Origin: Acanthochromis polyacanthus
Taxonomy: Eukaryota; Chordata; Actinopteri; Pomacentridae
Assembly: GCF_021347895.1 (NCBI RefSeq)
Contig: NC_067120.1
Location: forward strand, 16,973,361 to 17,037,360
Length of the DNA: 64,000 nt
Direction: 5' to 3'
In this document: piece after piece, positions 52,701-64,000 of the stretch
Layout of the letters: each line of letters starts with the position of its first letter
Position numbering within the stretch: the stretch's first letter is position 1
Notes under the pieces: generated by a model
Database searches by the model: none
The model's input: the letters and a program-made list of their open reading frames with translations, nothing else
What the model was told of the DNA's origin: nothing
Position numbers and translations under genes: made by a program

Positions 52701-55700
52701 CTGTGCTGTGGGCAGCGTTAAACTGTATTGTGAGCTCTTCTGCTTTGTTGAAAATTTCAATTTGAACCTGCATTATCATGGAACAAAGGCTGACTGATTT
52801 TTTTTTTTTTTTGTCCACAAGTGGCGCTAAGAGATGTTTTCAGCACAGTAGTACTTCCACGATTTTGTAATACCTTAACCAAAGCTTTCACATCCTGGAA
52901 TAACAAACAAGACTTAAAGGATTGCCCCAGAATAATCTATCATCCATGGGACTGTTAAACATCCCTTTCCTCAACTGAGGAGAAGCCTGTAATTGGAGTG
53001 CGGTGTCTGGAAGACAACAATCCTTCTCACTTGGTGTCTGGCTAATCTCAAGAATCAGCTCAGTAGACCTTTGACTCCTTGATTTTTAATTTCATCCCTA
53101 CATTTGGGTCATTTATTTTTTTGCCACCCTTTCTTCTGTCTCTCCCCTCCTGCAGATGTGTCTTATCTCTGAGGGGCCAAGCTTCTGATCTGAACGTTGG
53201 TGCCAAAGTTACAAATTACGAAAGGAGGCAGACCATTGAAGCTAATTCGAAGGAATTTGGGAGGCTTTTTGTCACTTCACAAAAAAGGGAAGAAAACCTG
53301 AAAAAATGTCTTTGTTTACTGTCTAGATCTGGGTACCATCAGTTAGTGAACATCAAAGTTGGACATAACAGGCCCCTTCTAAAACTCACTACAACATCTA
53401 AAAGTTTTTTGTTTTGTATGCCTTCGGCTAAGATCCATTTAATTACGTAAGCAGCCATTATAAATTCTCTTTACAGCAGATGGGGATCGCTATGTTCTAA
53501 ACTACTTTATGGGTAAAAACCAAGTCAGTGGCCTCCACCAGACTTTTCAGGTTTCTCTCTTCCCTGTTCTCTTCAAATTGTTTAAATAAAACCTGGCAGC
53601 CTCATGACTCCTTCACATCCTCCTTGAAGTCAGTTGAAGCTTCCCTGGTCTCCCAAAGCGCTAAACACCCTGATATGTCTTGCCAGTGAACCCTGAATAG
53701 CTGGATCATATGATGAATTTGCATAAAGTTAATGCATGGCCTTGGCAGACGCGGGCTTCATCCTTTCCAGTGGTTTTTATGTTTCCTCACAACTGTCTTT
53801 CATTCTAACTGGGCCTTGAATTGGAAAAGTGGGTGCGTTGCCCCCAGTGTGAATTAGACCATAAGCATTAGCTGGCAGAATATAACCCAAAGAACTAATG
53901 ATCCTGACACCCAAACAATAGCTGCTTTAGAAGAAGGCACACACAGCAGACTGTTTTTCTATCTCATATTTTTAATGACAAAATGTTTGTCAGAAACAAA
54001 TGGATTTATTTTTCTCAATCCAGGGCATAGTATGGGGAGCTTATGTGGTTCCGGTCCCCTGGGCTTCAGACAACTAACAAAACACATCTTACTTCTGCTC
54101 TGCTGCCTACCTACAATGCTTTTCACATACAGGAGGACGAGTGTGAGCGTCCAGCAAATGGACGAAGTAGCGTGGCTCTCTTTCACAGAACCCCTTCATG
54201 GAAAGAGTTGGATGAAACCACTGACACTGATCACGTCTGATTTTCAAATTTCTCACCTCTTCAGTGAAATCTGCCGTCTGTAAACTTCTAAGCTTTTTCA
54301 TTTTCTGTGATGAGCAGCATTAACAGTAAACATCAATGAAAAATCAGAGAATCCCACTGACAGACTGCATCACTTTGAAAACCGAAACAAGCGAAAATGA
54401 CAAGTTAGCTGTCATTAAACGATTCCCCAAGCTGAGCACTCTTTCACAATATTCTTTTTACTACGCTTTGCACACAGTCCCCAACTCGCTCCGACAGCTG
54501 CTCCTACTTATATAGTGTACCCACTCTTTCTCCAAACCACTCTCAATTAGCCCCTCTCCTAAATAACCACTCTTTTCACTTGCAGTTTCCGGCTACACAT
54601 GCACCTCCTTTCATCAAGCCATCCCATCCATCTTAAAAAACACCCTCGCGAAAGAATTACACTCTTGTTTGTGTGTCTAAAAACAAGAGGCACACTGAGC
54701 CACTTCCTATTCACATCAGGTCATTTGCATGAAGGCTGTCTCCCCATTTAGTGACTCTGAACGGCTCTGCCAACACAGAAAAGAGTGAGAGGCTCAAGTG
54801 TTGAGCCCAGTTATTCTTTCATCCTGCATGCTAAATCCCCGTTTAGTTCAGTGAATTGTACCATATCGTGCTATACGCTGTTAAAACTGCACTTTAACAG
54901 AAAATATGTAAAGGGATGAGGAAAAGAGTGCTGTGGGATTTACTGTTGTTTGTTCACCAAAGTCAGACAGCCCCAATTAATCTGAAGAAAAAAAGCTTTT
55001 CATCCTCAAATAAAACCCAGTTCTGATTCAGTTTGAGGAATAATCACATTTTTACAGGGATATTGGATATTTAAGTGTGTGCTTTTTAATAGTTTTCCGA
55101 TCTCCCTGCTACTCCTTGTTTTTTCCTTCTCTTTTTGTGTTTCGGATCACATCTCACTTGACACACACAGACACACACACACACACACACACACACAGAA
55201 GAAGCTCCTTTCCACGCTGGGAGAGATAATTGACTTCTGTTCCATGCGTGCCACAATCAAGACAGGAGACCACAGCATATTACGAACATGTGCTGTGTAC
55301 AAACCAGCATCAAAGTCAGCACATTGCTCGCTTTATTTATCCTTATTTTAATGATTTATGCTTCCTAATGCATTTGCCAGTTAGAGTGGTTGAATAACCA
55401 ACTTCTACATGAAGCTGCAAACCTGGACACACACAATGAACTGATTTAATGTGTGTGTTTTTCTTCGAAGGGAGAACATTTAGGAAAATAATAGCTTTGG
55501 ATGTTTGTTGGAACAGTTAATATGGGCAACTGAACACTGAGCATGAACGTTCTTGTACCAACAGCAATAAAATGAAAAATGTGGACTCTGGGTTCAAGGA
55601 TAAGCTTTCTTGTATGTTTCACAACACAATTCATCATTAAATCAGAGATGTCAGCTTTTTATTTTTGGAAAATGTATCTGCATCCTTGTCAAATGAAACA

Positions 55701-56214
55701 GTTTTTTTTTTTTATTTAAATGGCTCCAGCTGGAGTTATTTTAATCTATTTCAGAAGAACATAAATGTCAGAATGAGAATATTTGCTAGATATGTTAAAA
55801 TAATAAGTTATTTAACTGAGTAAATATGCACAAGTATTTACATGACAGCTGTCTTTGATCCATCTGAAATAGAATAAGTTAAGACTGACTAAATGTTACA
55901 TATTAAACAGCACCAATCATGCATAGTGCAAGACTAGGCCCTATCAGTCACTAAATCTCTACAATGTATGGATATTAATGTGCAAGTTTTTTCTACATTC
56001 TAATATTTAATATGTAAACCAATACATAAACTGGCCTATGCTTCCTGGAGAAATCACGACTTGTACAAACTGAAGAGACGACAACAACATAAATAAGCCA
56101 AAAAGTAAAGTAATTGTATTTTAAAGTGCCACGAAGCACTCCATGTTTTCAAACCAAAGTGAATCGTTACCCTCAGGTTGCTCAGCTTCTGCTTTGACAC
56201 AGTGGATTACAGGA
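49703..56214. other. no gene recognised
   Basis: Non-coding by inspection apart from the CA run at 55161-55197 and poly(A)/poly(T) runs near 52661 and 52798. The frame at 53079-53450 (123 codons) shows no domain or motif. Confidence 0.65.
55161..55197 (+). repeat. (CA)n microsatellite
   Basis: About 37 bp of CA with one AG interruption near 55170. Confidence 0.95.
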
Positions 56215-56345
56215 ATAATTTGACATTTTGTGTTTTGTTCATATTCTTAAGCACAGTTAGATGAGAAGATTGATGCCACTCCTGCATCTCTGCATCGAGT
56301 CAAAGCCAGAGCTTTAAGCGACCAGAAGTCAGGTGAAAAAGCTAC
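56215..56345 (+). repeat. TTAGCTTAGCATA-type teleost repeat, 5' fragment, copy C
   Basis: TAATTTGACATTTTGTGTTT, AGTTAGATGAGAAGATTGAT and GCCACTCCTGCATCTCTG match the 5' half of the family seen at 3755 and 49555. Similarity fades after about 56310. Confidence 0.5.
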
Positions 56346-57685
56346 CTTGACTTTCTCCAAATCTAAAAACTACACCTTCCAACACCTCAATCCTTAATCT
56401 GTGTACAGGTCATAGCCTAAAAGCAGTCATTTATGGACTTAATTACATGGGCTAACAACATCAATGCACATTCACTGTCTGGATTTTCTATGGATTCTGT
56501 TAGTACACTTCCAGTACAGCAGCTCATTTTTGTGGTTTTTATTTGTATCAGTAATGACAAATTTTGCCTCACAAGTTGGATTTTGGAACGCTCACACATT
56601 GAAAAAATTGGCCTTGGTGAAGTTATTTGGAAGAGAAAACAAATCAGTGAAATTGTTTCCTAATCTGTCTGGTGTAAAAGAATCCATATCAGACTGGTTC
56701 AACTTCAACAATCTGTATTGTACTTATTGTGGTGAAGCGCTTTGTGAAACAATTTATTATTAGTTACATATGGGTGCTTCACATATTGTGTCTAAACATT
56801 GGATTGTTTTACAGCCTCACCTTTCTCTGCCCTCTTTAATTCCATGTTCATGTTTCCATGTCTTAGAAGTATAGTCCATAATACCATGGCCAACAGAAGT
56901 CTCGTTGTTATTCTTAAAATAAGATCCAATAAACATGGAATTATCCTTTATTGTTGTTTCAGAGCTAATTAAGCCAGGAGCAGAATCTGACTGTAGTCCT
57001 AATGAGGGAAAGCAAATGTGAATCACTGGAACCAAGTGAGCTTTGGAATAAGTTAAGAAAAAAAAACAAGATACATTGAACTATAAATCTTGTCCAGCAG
57101 CATATGAAGATAAACCATTATTACTCTAAAGAAAAATAAGGCAGACTGCAAGGTTCAGCTTCAGTTTATATTTTAGCAATGAACTGTCAAACTGAGTCAA
57201 ATGGGAGTTTATTTAGTTCTCATGAGTTGTATCTGAATAGAAAATATAAGTGTAGCACTCGACAACACATCCAGCACAATTTTAATGTCCATGTTAATGA
57301 AATGAGGAAGGATCTCTGCAGTTAAATGTGTTTTCTTGCTATGCTCTCTTAACTGAAATTGCAAAACCATCCAAACAGATGTTATTGCTCGGGGGGACTG
57401 CAAACAAACTATGCTACAATAAAATAGAACCAAGGTGTTTGAATGTGAAACACACTGTAACGATGTCTTTTGTCGTTAACACACCAGTAACAATGAAACT
57501 TTGTATTTTCTTTCTTTTTTTTCAAAAAAGAAAAGATTAGGTATTTTAGGGATGGGGGGTCATCTTCTATAGACACACATCTTCAGTCAGAATTTCTAAA
57601 AAGTATTTTTCTTTACACTTAGTACAAAAAAGACATCTCTACCCGTTAGTGCTTTGTTTTAAGATACTATTACATAAATAGACAA
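56346..57685. other. no gene recognised
   Basis: AT-rich sequence just beyond the candidate wnt7b poly(A) sites. It could include a longer 3' UTR of wnt7b; no coding support. Confidence 0.6.
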
Positions 57686-58392
57686 TTTATTTTCAGTGTT
57701 CAGAACAGACAGTTCCAGTGTGACTGGAAAACTAACATACTCCACCATATTCCAGTTGGCAGCAGAGGGTTTAACAGAGTTCTCCACTCAGATTTTGGCG
57801 CACCCCAACGCACCACACTTACAAAATGTTCTTCATTTCTACAGACCTCCAACATAAGCCCCATCAATCTTGGGGGTTCGTGTCAAGATTAACTCATGCT
57901 CCCCTTTAGTGAAAATACGACAAAACCCATAAAAGTTTTTAATCAAAGACTTGACAGATCTCTCCCGGTCACCTCATCAGCTGTTGTCATTTTGATCAAC
58001 TCCTATGTCACTGCGAGTTCCTCTCCATGCAAGTGTCCATGCATTGAACATTTAGAAATCCCAGAGTGCAAAGCACATTTCCCACCGAGGGCCTCATTCT
58101 GTACCTGTAGTCCCAACTTCACTGTGGATACATCAGTACATGAGCACAATCTCTATGTGACCGTAAAGTTCTGGGGTATTACCTACTGATATTTAGCATT
58201 TACTTTCTGAAAAGCAATTAGATAGATTCTGCTGTGCAAAACAATGCCACGAAGAGCTGATAGTGTAAATTCCATTTCTGTACTTGAAAATCTCTCACTG
58301 GTCGACGACACACTTTCATCTCGCTCTCGCAGGTCTTCCTCATTCAGCTTGTCCTTGGCGCCTCACTTCCTGGCACTGAGTTCCATGTGTCC
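57686..58392 (-). other. wnt7b: probable wnt7b 3' untranslated region with candidate poly(A) signals
   Basis: Downstream of the wnt7b stop the minus strand has no coding potential. The nearest candidate poly(A) signals in the minus sense are ATTAAA (plus 57938-57943) and AATAAA (plus 57686-57691), about 450 and 700 nt past the stop. Which one is used, or whether the 3' UTR continues further, cannot be told from sequence alone. Confidence 0.4.
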
Positions 58393-58872
58393 TTATTTGC
58401 AGGTAAACACCTCAGTCCTCTCACTGCACGTGTTGCATTTGACGAAGCAGCACCATTGGAACTTACAGTTGCACTGCCACACTTTGGTGTACTGGTGTGT
58501 ATTGTAGCCCCGACCGCAGCACATAAGGTCGCAGCCGTCCGTATGTGGTGAGGTGCGGTTGCACAGGCGTCCCTGGGTGCCCACGCTCCCCGTGGCTGCA
58601 TCCTCCTCGCAGTAGTTGGGCGACCTCTCAATGTAAACGAGGTCTGTCTCCATGGGCTTGCGGTAGCCCTGAGTCTGCTTTACCTTGAGGTGGGTGGGCT
58701 GGCGCAGTCGGCTCGCCCGGACTACCTCCACATGCACGGCTTCGTTGTACTTGTCCTTGAGTACGTAGCCGATCTCGCGGAACTTTGGAAGCGTTGTCCA
58801 ACAGGTCTTGGTGGTGCAGGAGCCTGACACACCGTGGCACTTGCACTCTAGCTTCATCCTTTCTTCTAAAAC
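58393..58872 (-). CDS. wnt7b: wnt7b terminal coding exon (C-terminal 159 residues)
   Basis: This is the last coding exon of a secreted, lipid-modified Wnt ligand that signals through Frizzled receptors. In the minus sense a pyrimidine-rich tract and CAG acceptor precede GTT at 58872, the exon starts in phase 0 with VLEERMKLE, and it ends ...EVFTCK with TAA at 58393-58395. The motif [10 protein letters not shown] (exon residues 10-19) holds the serine (residue 16) that is palmitoleoylated in Wnts. I count 16 cysteines, including the C-terminal QCNCKF and CCFVKCNTC runs, plus an N-glycosylation sequon (NRTS). The stretches [25 protein letters not shown] and ERTEVFTCK match Wnt7b rather than Wnt7a as I remember those families. 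One small oddity is CKFQWCC, where I recall mammalian Wnt7b having H for Q. Teleosts can carry two wnt7b paralogues, and I cannot say which this is. Confidence 0.96.
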   Translation of the reverse strand, partial: VLEERMKLECKCHGVSGSCTTKTCWTTLPKFREIGYVLKDKYNEAVHVEVVRASRLRQPTHLKVKQTQGYRKPMETDLVYIERSPNYCEEDAATGSVGTQGRLCNRTSPHTDGCDLMCCGRGYNTHQYTKVWQCNCKFQWCCFVKCNTCSERTEVFTCK

Positions 58873-59370
58873 CTGGGGAGTGATAGAAACAACAAAACAG
58901 ATGTAGAAATGCAGCAAAAAGAGACATTCACCTTAACTTTTAATCAGAAATAACTGAAGACCAAGGACAAACCCTTGGGTGCAGTTTGAGGTCTTGTTCT
59001 GTTCTATGTTCCTCCACTGTGCAGGATGGAGGAAAAAATGTTAAGATACTGATTGCAAAACAAGTAAAATCCTAACAACCTGCAGTGATAGAACAAATTA
59101 GAGGTAAGGAACAAAATATGTCCAATTTTAATTACTGGCATGCAATAAAGTACGCAACAGAGATGTTTAAATACCTACAAACCTTCTTTTGTTGTGGATA
59201 CTTAATCGTATCGCCACAAATACAAAAACAACATACTAGTCAGGATTAAACAGTCACAGTAGACTCATCATACACTAAGCCACTGACACTTTCATAGATA
59301 ACAAGACGACATGGTCATCAATATCTCCCGCCACATGTGATGTCTACGAGTCTATATCCAAAATAGTGAT

Positions 59371-59590
59371 CAAGGGCCATAACTCTGTTAAATATTATCG
59401 CACAGGTCTCATTTTCGAACTTGATCAAGGTGTCCATGGTGTGAAGCTACACACTAAATTTCGTAATCCTAGCTGTAATAGTTTCCGAGAAAAGCTGTCT
59501 CCTTCATGTCGGATGGACACACGGACGGACGGACGGACGGAGGCCAAACCTATATCCCCCTTTTCCACTTCGTGGAGGCGGGGGATAATA
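59371..59590 (+). repeat. dispersed repeat with (ACGG)n and terminal hairpin, in the wnt7b intron
   Basis: CAAGGGCCATAACTCTGTTA, TCGAACTTGATCAAGGTGTC and a (ACGG)5 run at 59521-59540 are followed by a stem-loop at 59553-59587: TATCCCCC pairs with GGGGGATA, and TCCAC pairs with GTGGA around a TTC loop. I recognise the layout (CGGA run, then CCCCCTTTTCCACTTCGTGG) from a repeat found in fish and other aquatic animals but cannot name its class. Confidence 0.6.
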
Positions 59591-60301
59591 ACATCTTAAC
59601 AATACATCATGTACCCATTTTTTTGCACAAGTATATTATTTGATTGACAAAGATGCTGAATACTACAGTTTATTAATAAAAGTACAATTTAATTCAGATG
59701 TTGGCTTAGTGTTCCTGCTGTGTCAGGAAAAACAAAGACATCTCTTTGAAACTTTTAAATTGCTGTGTCAAAACCGTGATGGCAGTGGGGCATATCTATG
59801 ATGATTCTTCTAGTAAGCGGTGATTGTGCTGAAGATTTACCACCGCAGGCATTAAAACTTGACAGTCAAACATTACCAGTCTGGCAGAGCGCTGATCTCT
59901 CTGAAGTAGACAAATCCAAGCATATCTGAATTTTCAGTTGTGGGTGACATGCAGTTGCATGTCCCGAAGGAGGGGAAATTGTACTTACTGGTAATATCCC
60001 TTCCTGTAATTTTGTCTACCTTTCCAAAACCACATCAGTGCTACAGAAAAATAAACATGGATCTCACACAGCTATCAATCATCTTGGAAAATCTGAATCC
60101 AGATTATTGTTTCATTAAACGTGTTGCACATGCAGCTGTTTAAAACAAAGACAAACTCATTTAATTATTTACAGCTCAACAAGAATCTCAAGGTTTATGA
60201 CTCCTTCAACAACACTGTAATAAATAAAAGAAAGCCGTGTTGCCATGTGGCATTAAAAGAGATTTGAATATTATTAGCACAGATGTGATAATATGATAAT
60301 A

Positions 60302-60328
60302 CCCCCACCCCCACCCCCACCCCACCCC
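60302..60328 (-). repeat. G-tract repeat on the wnt7b sense strand
   Basis: On the plus strand five C-runs (5, 5, 5, 4 and 4 C) are separated by single A. In the wnt7b transcript this reads as five G-runs with one-base T/U loops, a textbook G-quadruplex-prone pattern. It lies in the last intron, about 1.4 kb before the terminal exon. Confidence 0.85.
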
Positions 60329-63063
60329 TTTTTTTTAGTTGATTCCCTTCCTCAGACTGGGTCTTCATTTTTCTTTGAGGTTTTTTTTTTTTTCAAACAT
60401 ATGGTACACAGGGCAGAAAGTCTTCTCTTTGCTCCCTAATCCTTGGGCATATGGTAAATATTGTACGCTGTCGTCAGTATTTAAGTGTCAATCCTTTGCC
60501 CCTTGAGACTAAGAAACTAAAAAACCTCAAAATAAAAATTGTACCCTGTTGAGTTACGGCTGAAGTGTTCCCAAAGGCAGAGGAACAGAGGAAAGAGGGG
60601 GGTGGAGTTCAAATGGGTCCTATTAACACATCTCTAATAATCTTGACATGACTCTTTTGACCCAATTAAGAACTCCTGACTTGCTTGAATGAAGCATGTG
60701 TCTTTGTTGTGTAAGATGCTGGTTGGTTGTGCAGTTTTTTCCTGGCACAGCGCCTCGCCGGCGGCACTAGTCATCACTTCTATCAGACGCTTATGAAACG
60801 TACACAAGTGATGTTCAATATCTCTGTCTGTCTTGTCTCTGTGCTCATGTGGTCACAGTTTCCCGATTTGAGGACATTTGATTGAAAAAACATGAGCTCG
60901 CCTGACTACATAAAAGCCGGGGTCAGCTGTCAATCTCGCCTCGGATGTTGATTCAAACTGAGGATTTCCAAAAATGCACAGCAAAAAAACCGCAAGGAAT
61001 GCCTGGCATACGGAGCCAGACGGATGCATGGAAACATTTACTTAAACTGTGTCCATCAAAGCCTCTGATCTGTTACTGATTAGTCCAATATGACCAGATC
61101 CCCGACCAGAGATTGCTTGTCAAATACACACCCCCCAGTGCAAGATTTAAAGGATGTGGTGATTTTTCTGGGTGTTCTTTTACATTCGGTTAAGTCACAG
61201 AATCTCATCTTGTAATTATGGCTCTGTGTTTTAATGATGGTTCTTATCTGTGATTAGAAAACACAATCTCAGCTGGATCTCATTCCAGGCACAATTTCTT
61301 CCCTCATTAGACTCAGGATCACTTTTATTAGCTCATTTGTCTTCAGTATATTTTCTAGCACTTGCATATTGTTTTTTTTCCCCATAAAATGGGACAACCA
61401 AACAGCAAGTTATGTTAGTTTCTTCTAAATATGCATTAAAACACTAATACATTGACTACATAATTAACAAAGGCCCCATTTATGCTTGTCATTTGTCTAC
61501 ATCCTGACAAAATCCAGATGCAAATGAATCCTAATTAACATCTTGGATTTCCTGGGTTCTAAGCAAATCTTCGTCTCCAGTTGCTGTTTACACTATAGTA
61601 ATTTAGGTACAACAATTAGGAATCCACAATAATGGCGAACGAGCTAACAATCCATAAACTAGCACAAACAAATCTATAAATCACATTTATGGAGTATGAG
61701 TGAGACAGAGATTGTAGTGCCAGATCTGGTCTGAACAATCAGATTTCAGTTTGTCTTAAATGCTCCTTTGGCATGTTTACACTAAAATGAGAAACTTTTT
61801 CAATGTACAGGAATCTAATCTGCCCCACACCCATGAAGTGATCAAGTGAGAAATAGAGAAACCTCATTCTTACTGTCTAAGAAGGACTTTCAGGCAAAGG
61901 CTTTCCTTCTGTCTCAGCAAAAAAGGAATCTGACTTTTGCCTCCTAGAATCCGAGTTTCCGAGCTCCAGAGAGAGAACAGCAACAATGCCAACTCCAACC
62001 CCGACACATGCCAGCATCCTGGCATGCAGTGTAGACCCTATCAGTCTGCTGTGTTAACACCGGCATTGTCGGCCTGCTTTCACACCCTGAATAGACGCAG
62101 TCAAATGGCAGTGACATGTTTTGGTATTGTGCAGACAACTGCAATAATATCCTGTTCCTGACTTTACACTTCATAATTCCATGAAAGGAACTGGGAAGGG
62201 GGAATGGCAGTTCTCCATCTGGCAGCCCCTGGCTAAGCTCTATTTTCCCAGTGGACACAATAAAGCCCAAGTTATTGATTAGATTGTCAACATAACATCA
62301 TCTCTTCTCTTTTATTTACCCCTCACACACACTCTCTCCCTTTCTTTCCTCCATGACTGCTCTGAGATGACTAATAGCAAACAAACATGTCCATGATGAA
62401 GTTTGCCAGCACACTCTCAGAAATAAAAGACTCCCTCCTAGAAGGGAAAGAAATGCCAATAAACTGCTGAAGCAAAACAAGCTGCTGAAAGGCAAACTGG
62501 GTAATCAATCAACCCACGGCTTGATCAATCACAGTTTTCTGTCACATGACTGTGTGACTTTTAGCTCTTTATCTGGAACTGTTTGCTCCGTTTCAGAGGA
62601 ACACATTGACACACCCATCTCTGCATCTACGTATGCACACACATGTTTGCCATGAATTGATTCATAAAATCTTTTGTATCTTTCGGGGAACATTAGTTCA
62701 TGTCCTCTGTTATCGATGACCCACTTTGAGGATAAATCTGCTTTAGGACTACTTGGGTGCGATTTGTTTTGTTTCTGCAGAATATATATCACATGTATGA
62801 TAACTCTGTACTCAAAAAGTATTTGGTCGTGGCAGACATCGCTGGAATGTGTTGGTAAACTCGCATGGTACAGAAAAATCTACAGCAAGTGTGATGAGTG
62901 AGTCAAGGTTAAACCACAAAGTTGATCCATAAACTATGATGGATGTTTTTGTCAGTCAGTTTAGGTATTCATAGCAATATGTTTTACTTCATTTTTGTTT
63001 CCACATTAGTTTGGTTAAGTTTCTTGCTCCATCTGACTGTAGACATCGCTGTTTTTCCAGATC

Positions 63064-63098
63064 TAATATAATAATAATAATATAATATAATATAATAA
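63064..63098 (+). repeat. TAATA-type simple repeat
   Basis: Run of TAATAA/TATAA units in the wnt7b intron, about 140 bp from the penultimate exon's donor site. Confidence 0.9.
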
Positions 63099-63236
63099 TC
63101 TGATAGATTGGTAATGATGGCAAGGACAGCTGTTCAAATGTACCCTTCATTTTACAACATTATCCCATGATTCATAAAGACTAATCTTAAAACACTAGTG
63201 GTAAAGCATATTTAAGTATTTGATGAGTCTCTTTAC

Positions 63237-63508
63237 CTTCCTGCCTGCCTCGTTGTTATGCAAGTTCATCAGGCGACGAGGAGTCTTTTTAATTTCACGG
63301 GCATCCACAAAGCGGCGAGAGAACTCGATGCCGTACTTGATGTCGGCTGAGCAGCCTCCCCACTTCCAGCCTTCTTCCTGGTTGTAATAACCCTGCTTCT
63401 CCCGGTCGCAGCCGCATTGGCTCAGGTTGCCCTGGCTGCATGCCGCTGTGATGGCGTGGGCTACCCCAGCCGCCGTGATGGCATAGGTGAAAGCTGCTTC
63501 CCGACTGC
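63237..63508 (-). CDS. wnt7b: wnt7b penultimate coding exon (90 codons plus a split glycine)
   Basis: This 272 bp exon encodes 2 nt of a split glycine codon (GC) followed by 90 codons, from [17 protein letters not shown] to [10 protein letters not shown]. In the minus sense the acceptor reads CTCTTGTTTAG before 63508 and the donor is AAG|GTAAAG after 63237. It joins the terminal exon in phase 0 (AGRK|VLEE), the same junction as in vertebrate Wnt7. It carries four conserved cysteines (AAC, QCGC, GGC), the CGCDREKQG and WKWGGCSAD motifs and a GNLSQ sequon. With the terminal exon this gives 20 of the 24 cysteines usual for Wnts; the other four should lie in the exon to the right, outside the window. 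The start codon, signal peptide and first two exons are not present here. Confidence 0.96.
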
Positions 63509-64000
63509 CTAAACAAGAGAAAAGATATTATTTGAAACACTGGAATGAAATGAACTATTAGCAAGTTGTAGGTGATCTCTGGCTAATAGCAGTTATGAAG
63601 CCTTTTGTAATACTTTCACTCTTCATGTAGCAAACTATGAAACATAATGCATCTTGACCTCAAATAGAGAAATATCTAGCAGCTGAGTAATATCAACTCA
63701 AAGACAAAATCATCTTTCAGTATGCCACTCCAAGCCCCAAATTTTACAGTGCAGAGGATTATAGCTTTATAGACCGTGCAGATGTTCACAGTCTGTCTCA
63801 TCGTCTTGATAAGCCACCAATTTTCCTTCCCTCCACCTTGGTAGAAATGTGGTCAAATTTCCGACCGCAAAGTCCTTGGGCCCAGCCTGCGAGAGTGCAG
63901 CGTTGGAATTCCAGTGTGGGGAGAGCTGGTCTAGGTGCTGTCCAAAGTGCTGAAATCCTCTACAGGAGCACCTTGTGCTGCTGCCCACGCTGCACACAGC
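63509..64000 (-). other. wnt7b: wnt7b intron upstream of the penultimate exon (partial)
   Basis: This is the rest of the window on the 5' side of the gene. I looked in all three minus frames for the upstream Wnt exon (expected motifs such as ECQHQFR and RWNCS) and did not find it, so it lies beyond 64000. A minus reading frame over 63767-63997 contains several cysteines but has no Wnt similarity and no support. Confidence 0.75.

Larger units (their letters stand above)
58873..63236 (-). other. wnt7b: intron between the last two wnt7b coding exons
   Basis: The intron is 4364 bp, bounded by GTAAAG at 63236 and a CCCCAG acceptor at 58873 in the minus sense. It contains no open reading frame that looks like a gene. 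It holds a dispersed repeat with an ACGG run and terminal hairpin (59371-59590), a C/A-rich tract that is G-rich in the transcript (60302-60328), and an AT microsatellite (63064-63098). The part from about 60720 to 61280 is free of recognisable repeats and could hold regulatory sequence, but no site was proven. Confidence 0.9.

Noticed and set aside
53079..53450. 123-codon frame with hydrophobic start
   Set aside because: The start looks like a signal peptide only because the DNA is T/C-rich; no domain follows.
58344..58631. Alternative minus-strand frame over the wnt7b terminal exon
   Set aside because: Shadow of the conserved Wnt coding frame in GC-rich sequence.
63295..63564. Minus-strand frame overlapping the penultimate wnt7b exon
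   Set aside because: Shifted frame of the real exon; it ignores the clear splice sites and Wnt reading frame.
63767..63997. Possible upstream Wnt exon (cysteine-containing minus frame)
   Set aside because: No Wnt motifs and no plausible splice sites linking it in phase to the penultimate exon.

Overview
The window looks like teleost fish genomic DNA. It is AT-rich and intron- and repeat-dominated, with spliced vertebrate-type exons, long CA microsatellites, several Tc1/mariner transposon copies and dispersed repeats that I recognise from ray-finned fish, probably percomorph. No operons, bacterial genes, rRNA or tRNA were seen.

The only host gene I can support is a Wnt gene on the minus strand at the right end. 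Two complete coding exons are present: the terminal exon (58393-58872, with the stop codon) and the preceding exon (63237-63508). They join in phase and encode 249 residues, the C-terminal ~70% of a Wnt protein. Diagnostic residues point to Wnt7b rather than Wnt7a. The first two exons must lie beyond base 64000. A 4.36 kb intron separates the two exons. It holds a G-rich tract on the transcribed strand and a dispersed repeat that ends in a hairpin.

Left of the gene, about 57.6 kb (1 to ~57685) has no recognisable host exon on either strand. It reads as the gene desert downstream of wnt7b. Within it are two related full-length but dead Tc1-like elements with IR/DR ends (4136-5756 plus strand; 28044-29676 minus strand), a 5'-truncated Tc1-like element of another family (31630-32404), an internally deleted mariner-type element (6794-7671), a deletion derivative with ~220 bp inverted repeats (23168-23763), and a non-autonomous element with 14 bp inverted repeats carrying a transposase-like N-terminal fragment (20231-20815). 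Copies of several teleost dispersed repeats, a pentamer-based minisatellite (18462-18806) and a 120 bp CA tract are also present.

I found no evidence of a novel multi-gene system. The better leads are non-coding: a cluster of ATGGCC motifs near 43.6-44.2 kb, the intronic G-tract and hairpin, the minisatellite, and the structures of the deleted transposons. All transposase reading frames seen here are broken, so no autonomous element is present.
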